Shown piece by piece: positions 1 to 7,878 of a stretch of DNA of 64,000 nt. Below the pieces are notes generated by a model. That model saw nothing but the letters and a program-made list of their open reading frames with translations. It was not told where the DNA came from and ran no database searches. Source of the DNA: Fodinicola acaciae (GTDB lineage: Bacteria > Actinomycetota > Actinomycetes > Mycobacteriales > HKI-0501). Every line of letters starts with the position of its first letter. Within the stretch, counting starts at the first letter, position 1. Made by a program: the position numbers and the translations under genes. The stretch spans positions 1,674,001 to 1,738,000 of the forward strand of contig NZ_WOTN01000002.1 in assembly GCF_010993745.1 (NCBI RefSeq). Reading direction: 5' to 3'.

Positions 1-600
1 CTGCGTGCCGCCGCCGACGGCGAGTTTCCGCCTGTCGACGGCAAAATCGAAGTGGTGCCGCCATATCGCACCGGCCTCGAGGCGGTCGTCGCGTTCACCG
101 GTCACGCGGTTTTCGCGACGACGCTTGACGTCGAGGTCATCCGTGGCCTCGGCGCGGACGGTTATGGCGGCGCGTACGCGCCATCGGTGATGGCCGCTCT
201 CGGTGGCGCCGGCGCGCGGCTTGACTGCCTGGACGCGATGTTGGTCGCGCGGGGGACCGGCGGTGGTGGGTTGGCCGTACGCGCCGATCTCGACGACCAT
301 CCGCGCGTACGGTTGGCGCGGTCGCTGCGCGACGACGTCGCCGTCTATGGCTCGGGTGCCGGCTTTGTCACGCTCGGCCGCGGTGTCGGTGGTCTGCCTG
401 AGCTGAGCGTCGAGGTGTCGGCTCCCGGTCGCGGTTTCGGTCGTAGGCTCATCCGCTCGGCGCTCGGTCTGGTGCCGGCTGGCGAGGTCGTGGTCGCCTG
501 CGTGGCGCCTGGCAACGCCATCTCGACGCGTGCCTTCCTGGCCACCGGCTTCACGCCGATCGGCTCGGTGCAGCTGGTCCACCCTGGTGTCCGAATGTGA
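1..600 (+). CDS. GNAT-like acetyltransferase, 5' end outside window
   Basis: The reading frame is open from base 1 to the stop at 598-600, so the true start lies upstream of the window; the first internal ATG is at 52. About 199 residues are visible. The C-terminal half looks like an acetyl-CoA binding fold of the GNAT superfamily: an ELSVEVSAPGRGFGRRLI stretch, where the family has its R/Q-x-x-G-x-G/A loop, is followed by a strand and an NAISTRAFLATGFTPIGS segment matching the usual asparagine/F-x-x-x-GF ending. The substrate cannot be read from the sequence. It converges on the aldehyde dehydrogenase gene, with a 76-base gap that holds a hairpin. Family is moderately sure; function is not. 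Confidence 0.6.
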   Translation: MRAAADGEFPPVDGKIEVVPPYRTGLEAVVAFTGHAVFATTLDVEVIRGLGADGYGGAYAPSVMAALGGAGARLDCLDAMLVARGTGGGGLAVRADLDDHPRVRLARSLRDDVAVYGSGAGFVTLGRGVGGLPELSVEVSAPGRGFGRRLIRSALGLVPAGEVVVACVAPGNAISTRAFLATGFTPIGSVQLVHPGVRM

Positions 601-642
601 CCGCCGCCGGCATCCCCCAGCTCACCCACCCCCCGAGGTTCC

Positions 643-665
643 AATCGGCTTCCGATTGCGTCGTC
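643..665. terminator. Hairpin between convergent genes
   Basis: Read on the minus strand, CAATCGG and CCGATTG pair across a 3-base loop just after the aldehyde dehydrogenase stop codon. The 15 bases at 651-665 are identical to one arm of the perfect palindrome at 19333-19363. It may terminate both convergent genes. There is no T tract. Confidence 0.4.
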
Positions 666-676
666 TGATGCCGGGG

Positions 677-2164
677 TTAGCGGCGGCCGTAGAGCATGCG
701 GGCGAGCCGCAGCAGCTGGCGGTCGTCGGACGCGCGGCGGGTGAACGTCGTCGTACGCACCGGCGACGCGAAGCGCTGCCGCGTGATGGCCTTGGGCCGC
801 GCGAACTCGCGCAGGCCGTCCGGTCCGTGGATGCGGCCGAAGCCGGAGTCGCCGACGCCACCGAACGGCAGCGACGGTACGCCGGCAAAGGTGATGACGC
901 CGTTGACAGAGGTCATCCCGGACCGCATCCGCCGCGCCAGCTCCAGGCCGCGCGCGCGTGAGAAGACCGCGCCGCCGAGGCCGTACGAGGTGGTGTTGGC
1001 GCGCTTGAGCGCCTCGTCCATGTCCGGCACCTTGGCGATCGTCAGCGTCGGCCCGAAGGTCTCCTCGCGTACGGCCGCCGACTCCTCCGGCACGTCGACC
1101 AGCACGGTCGGCTGCACGTAGCGGTCGCCGACCGCGTCCAGGCCGCCGACCAGCGCGCGGCCGCCGTGCTCGATGGCGTCGGCGATGTGCCGGCGGATGA
1201 TGTTGAGCTGCGACGGCATGGTGATCGGACCGATCGGCTCGCCGTCGCCGGCCTTGAGGTCCTTGGCCAGTCCGACGACCTTGTCGACGAAGGTGTCGTA
1301 GACGCGCTCGTGTACGTACACCCGCTCGACCCCGACGCAGGTCTGGCCGGCGTTGCTCATGCCGCCCCAGACCGCCGCGTCGGCGGCCGCGTCCAGGTTG
1401 GCGTCCTCGTCGACCAACAGCGCGTCCTTGCCGCCGGCCTCGATGATGACCGGCGTCAGCGTCTCGGCGCAGGCCATCATCACCTTCTTGCCGGTCGCCG
1501 CGGAGCCGGTGAACGCGAGCTTGTCGACGCCGGAGCGGCAGAGTGCGGCACCGGTCGCGCCGAGGCCGGTGACCACCTGGAACAGCGGCAGGTCGCCGGC
1601 CACCTCGCGGAAGCTGTCGGCGAGCCACTGGCCGACGCCCGGCGTGTATTCGCTCGGCTTGAAGACCACCGCGTTGCCGGCGGCCAGCGCGTACACGATC
1701 GAGCCGGCCGGCGTGAACACCGGATAGTTCCACGGACCGATCACGCCGACCACGCCGAGCGGCTGGTATTCCAGCGTCGCGCTCTGGTTGATCATCAGCA
1801 TGCCGGACGACACGCGCCGCTGTCCGAGCGTCTTCTTCGCGTGCTTGCTGGCCCAGTCCAGGTGGTCGGCGGCCAGTACGATCTCGATCATCGCGTCGGC
1901 GTGCGGCTTGCCGTTTTCCTGGTGCATCAGCTCGGCCAGCTCGGCCGACCTGCGGATGAGTACGGACCGCCACGCGCGCAGCACGCGGCCGCGGTCGGCG
2001 AAGCCCAGCTCCGCCCACCACGCCGCCGCCTTGCGCGCGCGTTGGACGGCCTCGTTGACCTCGGCGTCGGTCCAGATCCGGTGCCGGCCGACAACGTCGC
2101 CGGTCGCCGGGTTGAGAGAGTCGAAGGTCTGCTCGGTGGCCGCGGCGGGCTCGGTGACAGTCAT
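677..2164 (-). CDS. Aldehyde dehydrogenase family protein
   Basis: A 495-residue NAD(P)-dependent aldehyde dehydrogenase that oxidises an aldehyde to the carboxylate in the cytoplasm. Family landmarks are present: the PWNYP oxyanion segment (about 144-148), FKPSEYTP (168-175), the FTGSAATGKK cofactor loop (218-227), general base Glu in IIEAGGKD (Glu242) and catalytic Cys in GQTCVGVERV (Cys276). The EAGGKD variant in place of ELGGK is typical of the branch annotated as succinic-semialdehyde or coniferyl-aldehyde type, but the substrate is undetermined. Translation could extend 40 codons upstream; ATG at 2164 was chosen because the family begins near MTVTEP and the extension looks non-coding. 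It is divergent from the small zinc-ribbon gene. Confidence 0.9.
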   Translation of the reverse strand: MTVTEPAAATEQTFDSLNPATGDVVGRHRIWTDAEVNEAVQRARKAAAWWAELGFADRGRVLRAWRSVLIRRSAELAELMHQENGKPHADAMIEIVLAADHLDWASKHAKKTLGQRRVSSGMLMINQSATLEYQPLGVVGVIGPWNYPVFTPAGSIVYALAAGNAVVFKPSEYTPGVGQWLADSFREVAGDLPLFQVVTGLGATGAALCRSGVDKLAFTGSAATGKKVMMACAETLTPVIIEAGGKDALLVDEDANLDAAADAAVWGGMSNAGQTCVGVERVYVHERVYDTFVDKVVGLAKDLKAGDGEPIGPITMPSQLNIIRRHIADAIEHGGRALVGGLDAVGDRYVQPTVLVDVPEESAAVREETFGPTLTIAKVPDMDEALKRANTTSYGLGGAVFSRARGLELARRMRSGMTSVNGVITFAGVPSLPFGGVGDSGFGRIHGPDGLREFARPKAITRQRFASPVRTTTFTRRASDDRQLLRLARMLYGRR

Positions 2165-2235
2165 GTGAGGCAGCTTATTACCGGTGAGTACGGTTTGCCG
2201 AGCGTCCAGGTTCGATTCAGCTTCATACTGGACGC

Positions 2236-2562
2236 ATGGGACGGCGTAACCGGCGATCGCAACCGGCGTCACGTCGGTCGGCACAGCCGGTGCGTACGGA
2301 CCCGGTCGAAGACGCCGACGACGGTGCGTGGGTCGTACGGCCGATCGCCGGTGGCATGTCGTCGAAGGCCTATCGCTGTCCCGGCTGCAACCAGGAGATC
2401 CGTCCCGGTCAGGCGCATCTGGTGACCTGGCCGGCCGACGGTGGCTTCACCGCCGTCGACGGTCCGGACGACCGCCGCCACTGGCACCGCGCGTGCTGGC
2501 AGGCCCGCGGCCGGCGCCAGCCGCCGGTCGACCGTACGCGCAACGCACCCCGCTACGGCTGA
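2236..2562 (+). CDS. Conserved actinobacterial zinc-ribbon-like protein
   Basis: A 108-residue basic protein. The central part carries CPGC near residue 48 and a downstream HWHRACW, giving Cys and His ligands (C-x2-C ... H-x-H-x3-C) that could hold one zinc ion. Similar short proteins are common in actinobacteria and are often labelled ATP/GTP-binding without a visible nucleotide motif; none is seen here. It is followed after 24 bases by an alpha/beta hydrolase, a gene pair I recall from other actinomycetes, so the two may be co-transcribed. The N-terminal 40 residues are Arg-rich and probably disordered. Function unknown. Confidence 0.75.
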   Translation: MGRRNRRSQPASRRSAQPVRTDPVEDADDGAWVVRPIAGGMSSKAYRCPGCNQEIRPGQAHLVTWPADGGFTAVDGPDDRRHWHRACWQARGRRQPPVDRTRNAPRYG

Positions 2563-2586
2563 TCTGCCACAACGGGGTGAGGCAGG

Positions 2587-3420
2587 ATGGAGGGTGTGGT
2601 GAGCATCCGAGCCAACACGATCCTGCCGGCGCAGCGTACGGACATCGAGCTGCAGACCGCCGACGGCCTCAAGCTGGTCGGCGAGATCGCCGTGCCGCTC
2701 GACCGCGAGCTGGTCGCCACCATGGTCTGCCTGCACCAACTGCCGACGCACGGCGGCATGATGGACAGCCATCTCTACCGCAAGGCCGCCTGGCGACTGC
2801 CGGCGCTTGCCGGCCTCGCCGTACTGCGGTTCAACACCCGCGGCACCTGGTCACTGCGGGGGACCAGCGAAGGCAGCTTCGACGGCGACCCGTCCGGCGA
2901 CGGCATGCTGGAACGCTTCGACGTGGCGGCGGCGCTGGAGTACGCGGAGTTCGAGGAGCTGCCGGCGCCCTGGCTGGTCGGCTGGTCGTTCGGCACCGAC
3001 CTCGCGCTGATGTACGGCTGCGATCCGGCGGTGGTCGGCGCGATCCTGATCTCGCCGCCGCTGCGCTGGGCCCAGGATGCCGACCTGCGGCGCTGGGCCG
3101 ACTCCGGTAAGCCGGTGACGGCCTTGGTGCCGGAGTTCGACGACTACCTGCGCCCGGCCGAGGCCAAGCAGCGGTTTGCCGCGATCCCGCAGGCCGACGT
3201 CGTGCCGATCGACAACGCGCGACATCTGATGGTCGGCCACGCCGAGCGGGTACTCGACGAGATCGTCAGGCGGCTCAACCCGTCCGCCGCGCCGGTGCCG
3301 CAGGAGTGGGACGGGCCGTACGAGATGGGCGACGCGCGCGCGTATGCCGACCGTACGGTGGCCGCTTTCGCGAAGGTTCCGGTTCCCGGTGTGAAGAGGT
3401 CCACTGAGGGCCAGTCCTAG
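2587..3420 (+). CDS. Alpha/beta hydrolase
   Basis: A 277-residue alpha/beta hydrolase. The nucleophile elbow is GWSFGTD (Ser about 134), preceded by a CLHQLPTHGG oxyanion segment near residues 48-57 and a FNTRGT turn, as in the small-chain dienelactone/esterase group. Candidates for the acid and histidine are Asp in the FDDYLRP region and the NARHLMVGH segment near residue 217. No signal peptide, so cytoplasmic. A GTG at 2599, just behind a GGAGG-like stretch, is a reasonable alternative start. It follows the zinc-ribbon gene in the same direction; the substrate is unknown. Confidence 0.8.
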   Translation: MEGVVSIRANTILPAQRTDIELQTADGLKLVGEIAVPLDRELVATMVCLHQLPTHGGMMDSHLYRKAAWRLPALAGLAVLRFNTRGTWSLRGTSEGSFDGDPSGDGMLERFDVAAALEYAEFEELPAPWLVGWSFGTDLALMYGCDPAVVGAILISPPLRWAQDADLRRWADSGKPVTALVPEFDDYLRPAEAKQRFAAIPQADVVPIDNARHLMVGHAERVLDEIVRRLNPSAAPVPQEWDGPYEMGDARAYADRTVAAFAKVPVPGVKRSTEGQS

Positions 3421-3458
3421 GCACACGGCCAAAGGGGCGGACCGGTAGATTCGCCGGC

Positions 3459-4238
3459 ATGACGGTCACGCTGCGTTTTCAGGACAGCGGCGAGGGAATC
3501 CCCCTCGTGCTGCTGCACGCCTTTCCGCTTTCCGCGCGGATGTGGGCAAACCAGCGCGCCGCGCTGTCGGACACCTGCCGGGTGATCACCCCTGACCTGC
3601 GCGGCTTCGGCGCCTCGCCGGCCGGTGACGGCGAGCCGTCGCTTGAGGCGATGGCCGACGACCTCTATCAGCTGCTCGACCGGCTCGACCTCGGCTCGGT
3701 GGTGCTCGGTGGCCTGTCGATGGGGGGTTACGTGGCGATGGCTTTCCTGCGCAAATATCCGCATCGAGTGGCCGCGCTCGTACTCGCCGACACCAAGGCG
3801 GCCGCGGATACGCCGCAGATCCGGGAAAACCGCCACAAGCTGGCGCATGAGGTGACCGAGACCGCGACGATCAACGCCGTCTACGACCGCGTGCTGCCGA
3901 CGCTGCTCGGCCGCTCGACGCGTGACCACCGGCCGGAGGTCGTCTCGGAGGTACGCGACATCGTCGGCGACGCGACGCCGGCGGGCGTGGCCTGGGCCGC
4001 GCAGGCGATGGCAGCACGGCCCGACTCGCGCGACGTACTCGCCAAGGCCAACGTCCCCGCGCTGGTGATCGTCGGCGACGAAGACCAGATCGTCACGGTC
4101 GCCGACACCGAGGCGATGGCCGACGCGCTGCCGAAGGTCACGATGGCGCGGCTGATGGCCGCCGGCCACCTGTCGGCGATGGAGGACCCGCGCGCGTTCA
4201 ACGCCGCCGTACGCGACTTCGTCGGCAGCCTCATCTAG
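3459..4238 (+). CDS. Alpha/beta fold hydrolase
   Basis: A 259-residue cytoplasmic alpha/beta hydrolase of the 3-oxoadipate enol-lactonase / haloperoxidase-like group. It has the LLHAFPLSARMW oxyanion segment, DLRGFG turn, GLSMGG nucleophile elbow (Ser about 87), the acid in VIVGDEDQIV and the catalytic His in AAGHLSAMEDP. It starts 38 bases after the previous hydrolase and is probably in the same transcription unit. No aromatic-degradation genes surround it, so enol-lactonase activity should not be assumed. It converges on the peptidase S51 gene. Confidence 0.85.
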   Translation: MTVTLRFQDSGEGIPLVLLHAFPLSARMWANQRAALSDTCRVITPDLRGFGASPAGDGEPSLEAMADDLYQLLDRLDLGSVVLGGLSMGGYVAMAFLRKYPHRVAALVLADTKAAADTPQIRENRHKLAHEVTETATINAVYDRVLPTLLGRSTRDHRPEVVSEVRDIVGDATPAGVAWAAQAMAARPDSRDVLAKANVPALVIVGDEDQIVTVADTEAMADALPKVTMARLMAAGHLSAMEDPRAFNAAVRDFVGSLI

Positions 4239-4261
4239 CGGCGTTCCGATAAGAACTCGGG

Positions 4262-4882
4262 TCAGGGGGAGTCGACGATCGTCCAGGTGTCGCCGGTGAT
4301 GACGACGGCTTGGTCATCGTTGATGGAGACGCGTTCTTGTCCGCCGCTCGCGGCGATCTCGCGGTCGTGGCGCGCGGCTCGGCCGCGGTTGCGGTGTGCC
4401 AACAGGAGGAACGGCGCCAACTCCAAGCCCCTGGTCGACTCCGGCCGGCCGGGATCGTCGGGGTCCACGACGGCGTCGGCCTTGCCGAAGTACGCGAGAT
4501 CCGGTGCGGCCAGCGCGGCGCCGGCCGAGATGCCGACATAGCCGAGGCGACCGGTGCGTACGGCCGGGGGGACCAAACGGCTGAACCCGCTGCGATTGGC
4601 GTGCTCCAACAGAAAAAGCGGATAGCCGCCGGAGACGAAGACGACCTCGGCCGCCTCGAGCGCGCGTCGCACATCGGCCTCGCCGGCGCGCTCAAGCTCG
4701 AGCCGGTCGACGGCGATGCCTTCACCGCGCAGCAACCGGTCGGCGGCATCGACCCACGGCGCCGACGGCAGCGGATTGGACGCGGTCGGGACGAGCACCG
4801 CGCGCCGCACCGGCTTGGAGCCGAGCCACTCCGGCAACGCGCCGAGGCCCGCGGAGCCGAGAAACAGCCGCTGGTCGGTCAT
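4262..4882 (-). CDS. Peptidase E-like (S51) protein
   Basis: A 206-residue type 1 glutamine-amidotransferase-fold protein of the peptidase S51 (PepE/cyanophycinase) group. The nucleophile elbow is GISAGAAL (Ser about 119). A VFVSGGYPLFLL stretch precedes it and a His near 163 could be the triad base. S51 enzymes cleave Asp-X dipeptides or related isoaspartyl bonds; whether this one does is not known. Its ATG overlaps the stop codon of the upstream MFS gene by four bases (ATGA), so the two are translationally coupled. Confidence 0.8.
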   Translation of the reverse strand: MTDQRLFLGSAGLGALPEWLGSKPVRRAVLVPTASNPLPSAPWVDAADRLLRGEGIAVDRLELERAGEADVRRALEAAEVVFVSGGYPLFLLEHANRSGFSRLVPPAVRTGRLGYVGISAGAALAAPDLAYFGKADAVVDPDDPGRPESTRGLELAPFLLLAHRNRGRAARHDREIAASGGQERVSINDDQAVVITGDTWTIVDSP

Positions 4883-6069
4883 CCGGCGACTCCTCCTGTC
4901 CTTGCCGCTTCATGCCGGCGTACGGCCAGCCACCCCAGGATCGCAACCAGGCAGAAGCCGGCCGACACCGCGTTCGCGCCAATCCAGCCGGCTCGGTCGT
5001 ACGCCATGACGCCGGCCGTCGTGCCGAGCGCACCGCCGGCGAAGTAGGTCGTCATGTAGACGGTGGTCAGCCGCGACCGCGCGGCGTCGACGAGGTCATA
5101 GATGACCGCCTGGTTGGTGACGTGCACGACCTGGCAGCACACGTCCATCAGCAGCGCACCGACGACCAGCCAGGCCAGGCCGTCGATGCCGGCGGCGAGC
5201 ATGCCGAAGGAGATCAGCAACAGGACGATCGCGGCGCCGGTGATCTGCCAGCGCAGCTCGCGCAGCCGATCGAGCAACCGGCCGCCTAGCAGCACCACCC
5301 CGGCACCGGCCGCGCCGACCAGCGCGAACAGGCCGATCTCGGCCTCGGTAAAGGCGAACGGCCGGCCGGCGAGCAGGAACGGCACGGTCGACCAGAAGCA
5401 GCTGAACATCGCAAACTGAGCGGCCCCGATCAGCGCGCGCCAGCGCAACACCGGCGAGCTGCGCGCCAGCCGCAGCACCGCTCGCATCTGTGCCAGATAG
5501 CCGATCTCGACCTCGCGTCCGGTCGGCGGCAGGACGCGGCTCATCGTCACGGCGAGGACGACCATCGCCGCGGCGGCCGCCGCGTACACACAACGCCAAC
5601 CGGCGAGGTCGGCGACAACGCCGGCGAACGTACGCGACAGCAGCACGCCGAGCAGCACCGCACCCATCAGCACGCCGATCGTGCGTGCTCGCTCGGCCGC
5701 CGGCGCCAGGGTCGCCGCGTATGGAATGAGCATCTGCACGACGACCGACGACGTACCGATCAGCACGGCCACCGAGCTCAACATCCACAGCGCCGGCGCC
5801 GCGGCGGCGGCTGCGAGCGCGATGGCGTCGACGGCCAGCAACGCGGTGATCAGCCGCCGGCGCGCGAGGATGTCGCCGAGCGGCACCACGAAGACCAGCC
5901 CGGCGGCGAAGCCGACCTGCGTCGCGGTGACCAGGGCTCCGACCGCCGGGCGGCCGACCCGCAGGTCGTGCGCGATCGTGTCGAGCAGCGGTTGTGCGTA
6001 GTAGACGTTGGCGATGGTGATGCCGCAGGTGAACGCGAGCATCCGCAGCAGACCACGGGAAAGCGACAC
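4879..6069 (-). CDS. MFS transporter
   Basis: A 396-residue inner-membrane protein with about twelve hydrophobic segments, split by a cytoplasmic loop near residues 195-215. Major facilitator features are visible: the motif-A-like GDILARRRLI after helix 2 and the ANVYYAQPLL start of helix 1 that is typical of the YgaY/proton-drug antiporter branch. It probably exports a small organic molecule. It is the first gene of a two-gene operon with peptidase S51. The ATG at 6069 follows a divergence from no visible gene; the promoter would lie in 6070-6218. Confidence 0.85.
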   Translation of the reverse strand: MSLSRGLLRMLAFTCGITIANVYYAQPLLDTIAHDLRVGRPAVGALVTATQVGFAAGLVFVVPLGDILARRRLITALLAVDAIALAAAAAAPALWMLSSVAVLIGTSSVVVQMLIPYAATLAPAAERARTIGVLMGAVLLGVLLSRTFAGVVADLAGWRCVYAAAAAAMVVLAVTMSRVLPPTGREVEIGYLAQMRAVLRLARSSPVLRWRALIGAAQFAMFSCFWSTVPFLLAGRPFAFTEAEIGLFALVGAAGAGVVLLGGRLLDRLRELRWQITGAAIVLLLISFGMLAAGIDGLAWLVVGALLMDVCCQVVHVTNQAVIYDLVDAARSRLTTVYMTTYFAGGALGTTAGVMAYDRAGWIGANAVSAGFCLVAILGWLAVRRHEAARTGGVAG

Positions 6070-6218
6070 GACGCACCAATCAGCTGGTCCAGGACGAGGG
6101 GACCGCTGGGATCAGCCAGCTCGGAAGCGAGCCGGCCATCGGCGGGTGGGCGGTCGGCCGGCGTCAAGCAAACGATATCGCGCGCCGTGCTTGGTCGACG
6201 CCGCGGTGCGTACGGCTA

Positions 6219-6393
6219 GGGCCTGTCTCCATATTCCGCGGGGCGATAGCCGAGCCGCTGTCACATCTGTCTCGGGCCGCCTGACGGCACGGCGAAACCG
6301 CCCACGTGGCGCTGCCGCGCCGGGCGGCTCCGCCGCACCGCCAGACGACATTTGGATCTCGACTCTCATCCCCCGGAATATGGGGACAGGCCC
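6219..6393. mobile_element. MITE-like element, copy 1
   Basis: A 175-base non-coding stretch bounded by inverted arms: GGGCCTGTCTCCATATTCCG on the left and its near-complement, ending CAGGCCC, on the right. Near the right arm it carries TTTGGATCTCGACTCTC (6351-6367), shared with the elements at 26695 and 44082. The arm sequence differs from those copies but still pairs with itself. No matching target duplication is seen (CTA on the left, TCG on the right), so the ends may be altered. It fills most of the gap between the MFS gene and the coiled-coil gene. Confidence 0.6.
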
Positions 6394-6424
6394 TCGTGTC
6401 CCGAGTCTGACTCGGGACACGAGG
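6392..6424 (-). terminator. Perfect 33-base palindrome after the coiled-coil gene
   Basis: Arms of 16 bases (CCTCGTGTCCCGAGTC and its complement) flank a single T, ending one base before the stop codon of the gene at 6426-7736. It is a plausible transcription terminator for the minus-strand coiled-coil genes. It abuts the MITE-like element. Confidence 0.65.
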
Positions 6425-6425
6425 C

Positions 6426-7736
6426 CTACGTCTTCTTGGCGTCGGTCGCCTTCGCGCCGGTCGCCTTCGCGCCGGTCGGCTTGCCGTCAGCCGGCTTGGC
6501 GCCGCTCGGCTGGGAATCAGCCGGCTTCGAGGCATCAGCCGGAGCGTCGGCCGCTTTCGGGTCGGCTGGTTTCGGGTCGGCTGGTTTCGGGTCGGCTGGT
6601 TTCGGGTCGGCTGGCTTGGCGTCGGCTGGCTTCGCAGCGGCGGCTGGAGCGTCGGCTGGCGGTGAGCCGGCAGGCGACCCAGCGGCCGGGGCTGCCGTGG
6701 CCGGTGCGGCAGGAACGGGGCTCGCGCCGCTCGCCGGTGGCGGGTCGAAGAGGTTGGTGGGGATGCTCGCACCGAGCTCGTTCAGCGACGCGGTCATCTG
6801 CGCCAGGTCGCGCGTCACGTCCTCGCGCTGCTTGGTCAGCCGCTCGACCTCGGCGCGCGCGTCGCCGGTGAGCTTCTCCGCGTCGCGGCGCGCCTTCTCC
6901 AGCAGGTCGTTGGCTTCCTTGCGCGCGATCGTGCGATATTGCTCGCCGTCGACGGCGGCGGCCGTACGCACCTTGTCGGCGGCGGCAGCGGCCTCGGCGG
7001 CGGCGCGTTCGCCGTCCTGCCGGCCGGCCGAGATGAGGGTCGCGGCATGCGCCTCGGCGTCGCGGCGCAGCCGGTTGGCGTAGACGTCCGCGTCGCGGCG
7101 GGTCTTCGCGGCGTACTCGTCCGCCTCGGTGCCCAGCTTGGTCGCCTCGGCCTCCGCCTCGGCGATCGTGGTCTTCGCGCGTGCCTCGGCGTCGGCGCTG
7201 GTCTTACGCGCGTGCTCCAGCGCCTCCTGGCACTGCTGGTGGGTGGTTTGCCGCAGCTCGGTCAGCTCGCGGTCGGCCTCGGCGCGCCGGGACGCCAGCG
7301 CGGCCTGATAGTCGCGCTCGACCGCGGCGGCGCGCTGGCGTGCCTCCTCGAGGATCTCCTCGCCGCGCGCCTTCGCGGCGTCCTCGATTCGCTGCGCGTT
7401 GGCGAGCTTCTCGTTGGCGTCGTCGTGCGCGAGCTGGAGGATCTGCTCCACGCGTACGCCGAGGCTCGCGTATGACACCTCGCCGCCGCCGGCAGCCGCC
7501 TTGCGCCGCCAGTTGACCGCCTCGATTTTCGCCTGTTGGGTCTCCGCCGCCAGCCTTTCCAGCTGTGCCAGCAAATTGTCACGCTCGGCGGTCAGGGTGG
7601 CGAGAATCCGGTCCTGGTCGGCAAGGTAGGCATTGACCTGCCGGGGATCGTATCCGCGCAGCACCCGCTCGAAATCGGCGGCCGCCGCGCCGGACAGCCG
7701 GAAAACATCGCCGGTGCCATGGCTGTCGGTGGACAT
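6426..7736 (-). CDS. DivIVA-type coiled-coil protein (FilP-like)
   Basis: A 436-residue protein. Residues 15-60 hold a DivIVA-like motif (FERVLRGYDPRQVNAYL). A long Ala/Glu/Arg/Lys coiled coil spans about 60-320, and an extended Lys-Pro-Ala-Asp tail follows, including four near-perfect KPADP units encoded by a 15-base tandem repeat at about 6558-6620. Proteins of this design form cytoplasmic filaments or scaffolds that organise polar growth and cell-wall synthesis in actinobacteria. It lies downstream of a second coiled-coil protein and near methylmalonyl-CoA epimerase and thiolase genes. As I recall, this matches the Streptomyces filP-scy neighbourhood, so it is probably the FilP counterpart. 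The tail is probably disordered and may vary in length between strains. Confidence 0.75.
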   Translation of the reverse strand: MSTDSHGTGDVFRLSGAAAADFERVLRGYDPRQVNAYLADQDRILATLTAERDNLLAQLERLAAETQQAKIEAVNWRRKAAAGGGEVSYASLGVRVEQILQLAHDDANEKLANAQRIEDAAKARGEEILEEARQRAAAVERDYQAALASRRAEADRELTELRQTTHQQCQEALEHARKTSADAEARAKTTIAEAEAEATKLGTEADEYAAKTRRDADVYANRLRRDAEAHAATLISAGRQDGERAAAEAAAAADKVRTAAAVDGEQYRTIARKEANDLLEKARRDAEKLTGDARAEVERLTKQREDVTRDLAQMTASLNELGASIPTNLFDPPPASGASPVPAAPATAAPAAGSPAGSPPADAPAAAAKPADAKPADPKPADPKPADPKPADPKAADAPADASKPADSQPSGAKPADGKPTGAKATGAKATDAKKT

Positions 7737-7823
7737 GACCCCATACTCACACGGACCACCGCCGAATGTCGCCTCCGTGCGGCGGCAAATTCCCGTGTCG
7801 CGACGATTTTCGTACGGTCAAAG

Positions 7824-7859
7824 AAAAAACCGGTGGAAACGAATTCGTGTCCACCGGTT
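7824..7859 (-). terminator. Rho-independent terminator of the Scy-like gene
   Basis: On the minus strand a 10-bp perfect stem (AACCGGTGGA with its complement) and a 12-base loop are followed by a run of six T. It lies 20 bases past the stop codon of the gene at 7879-9225, the classical form of an intrinsic terminator and one of the few in this window with a T tract. Confidence 0.85.
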
Positions 7860-7878
7860 CTCTCAGCCGATATTAATG

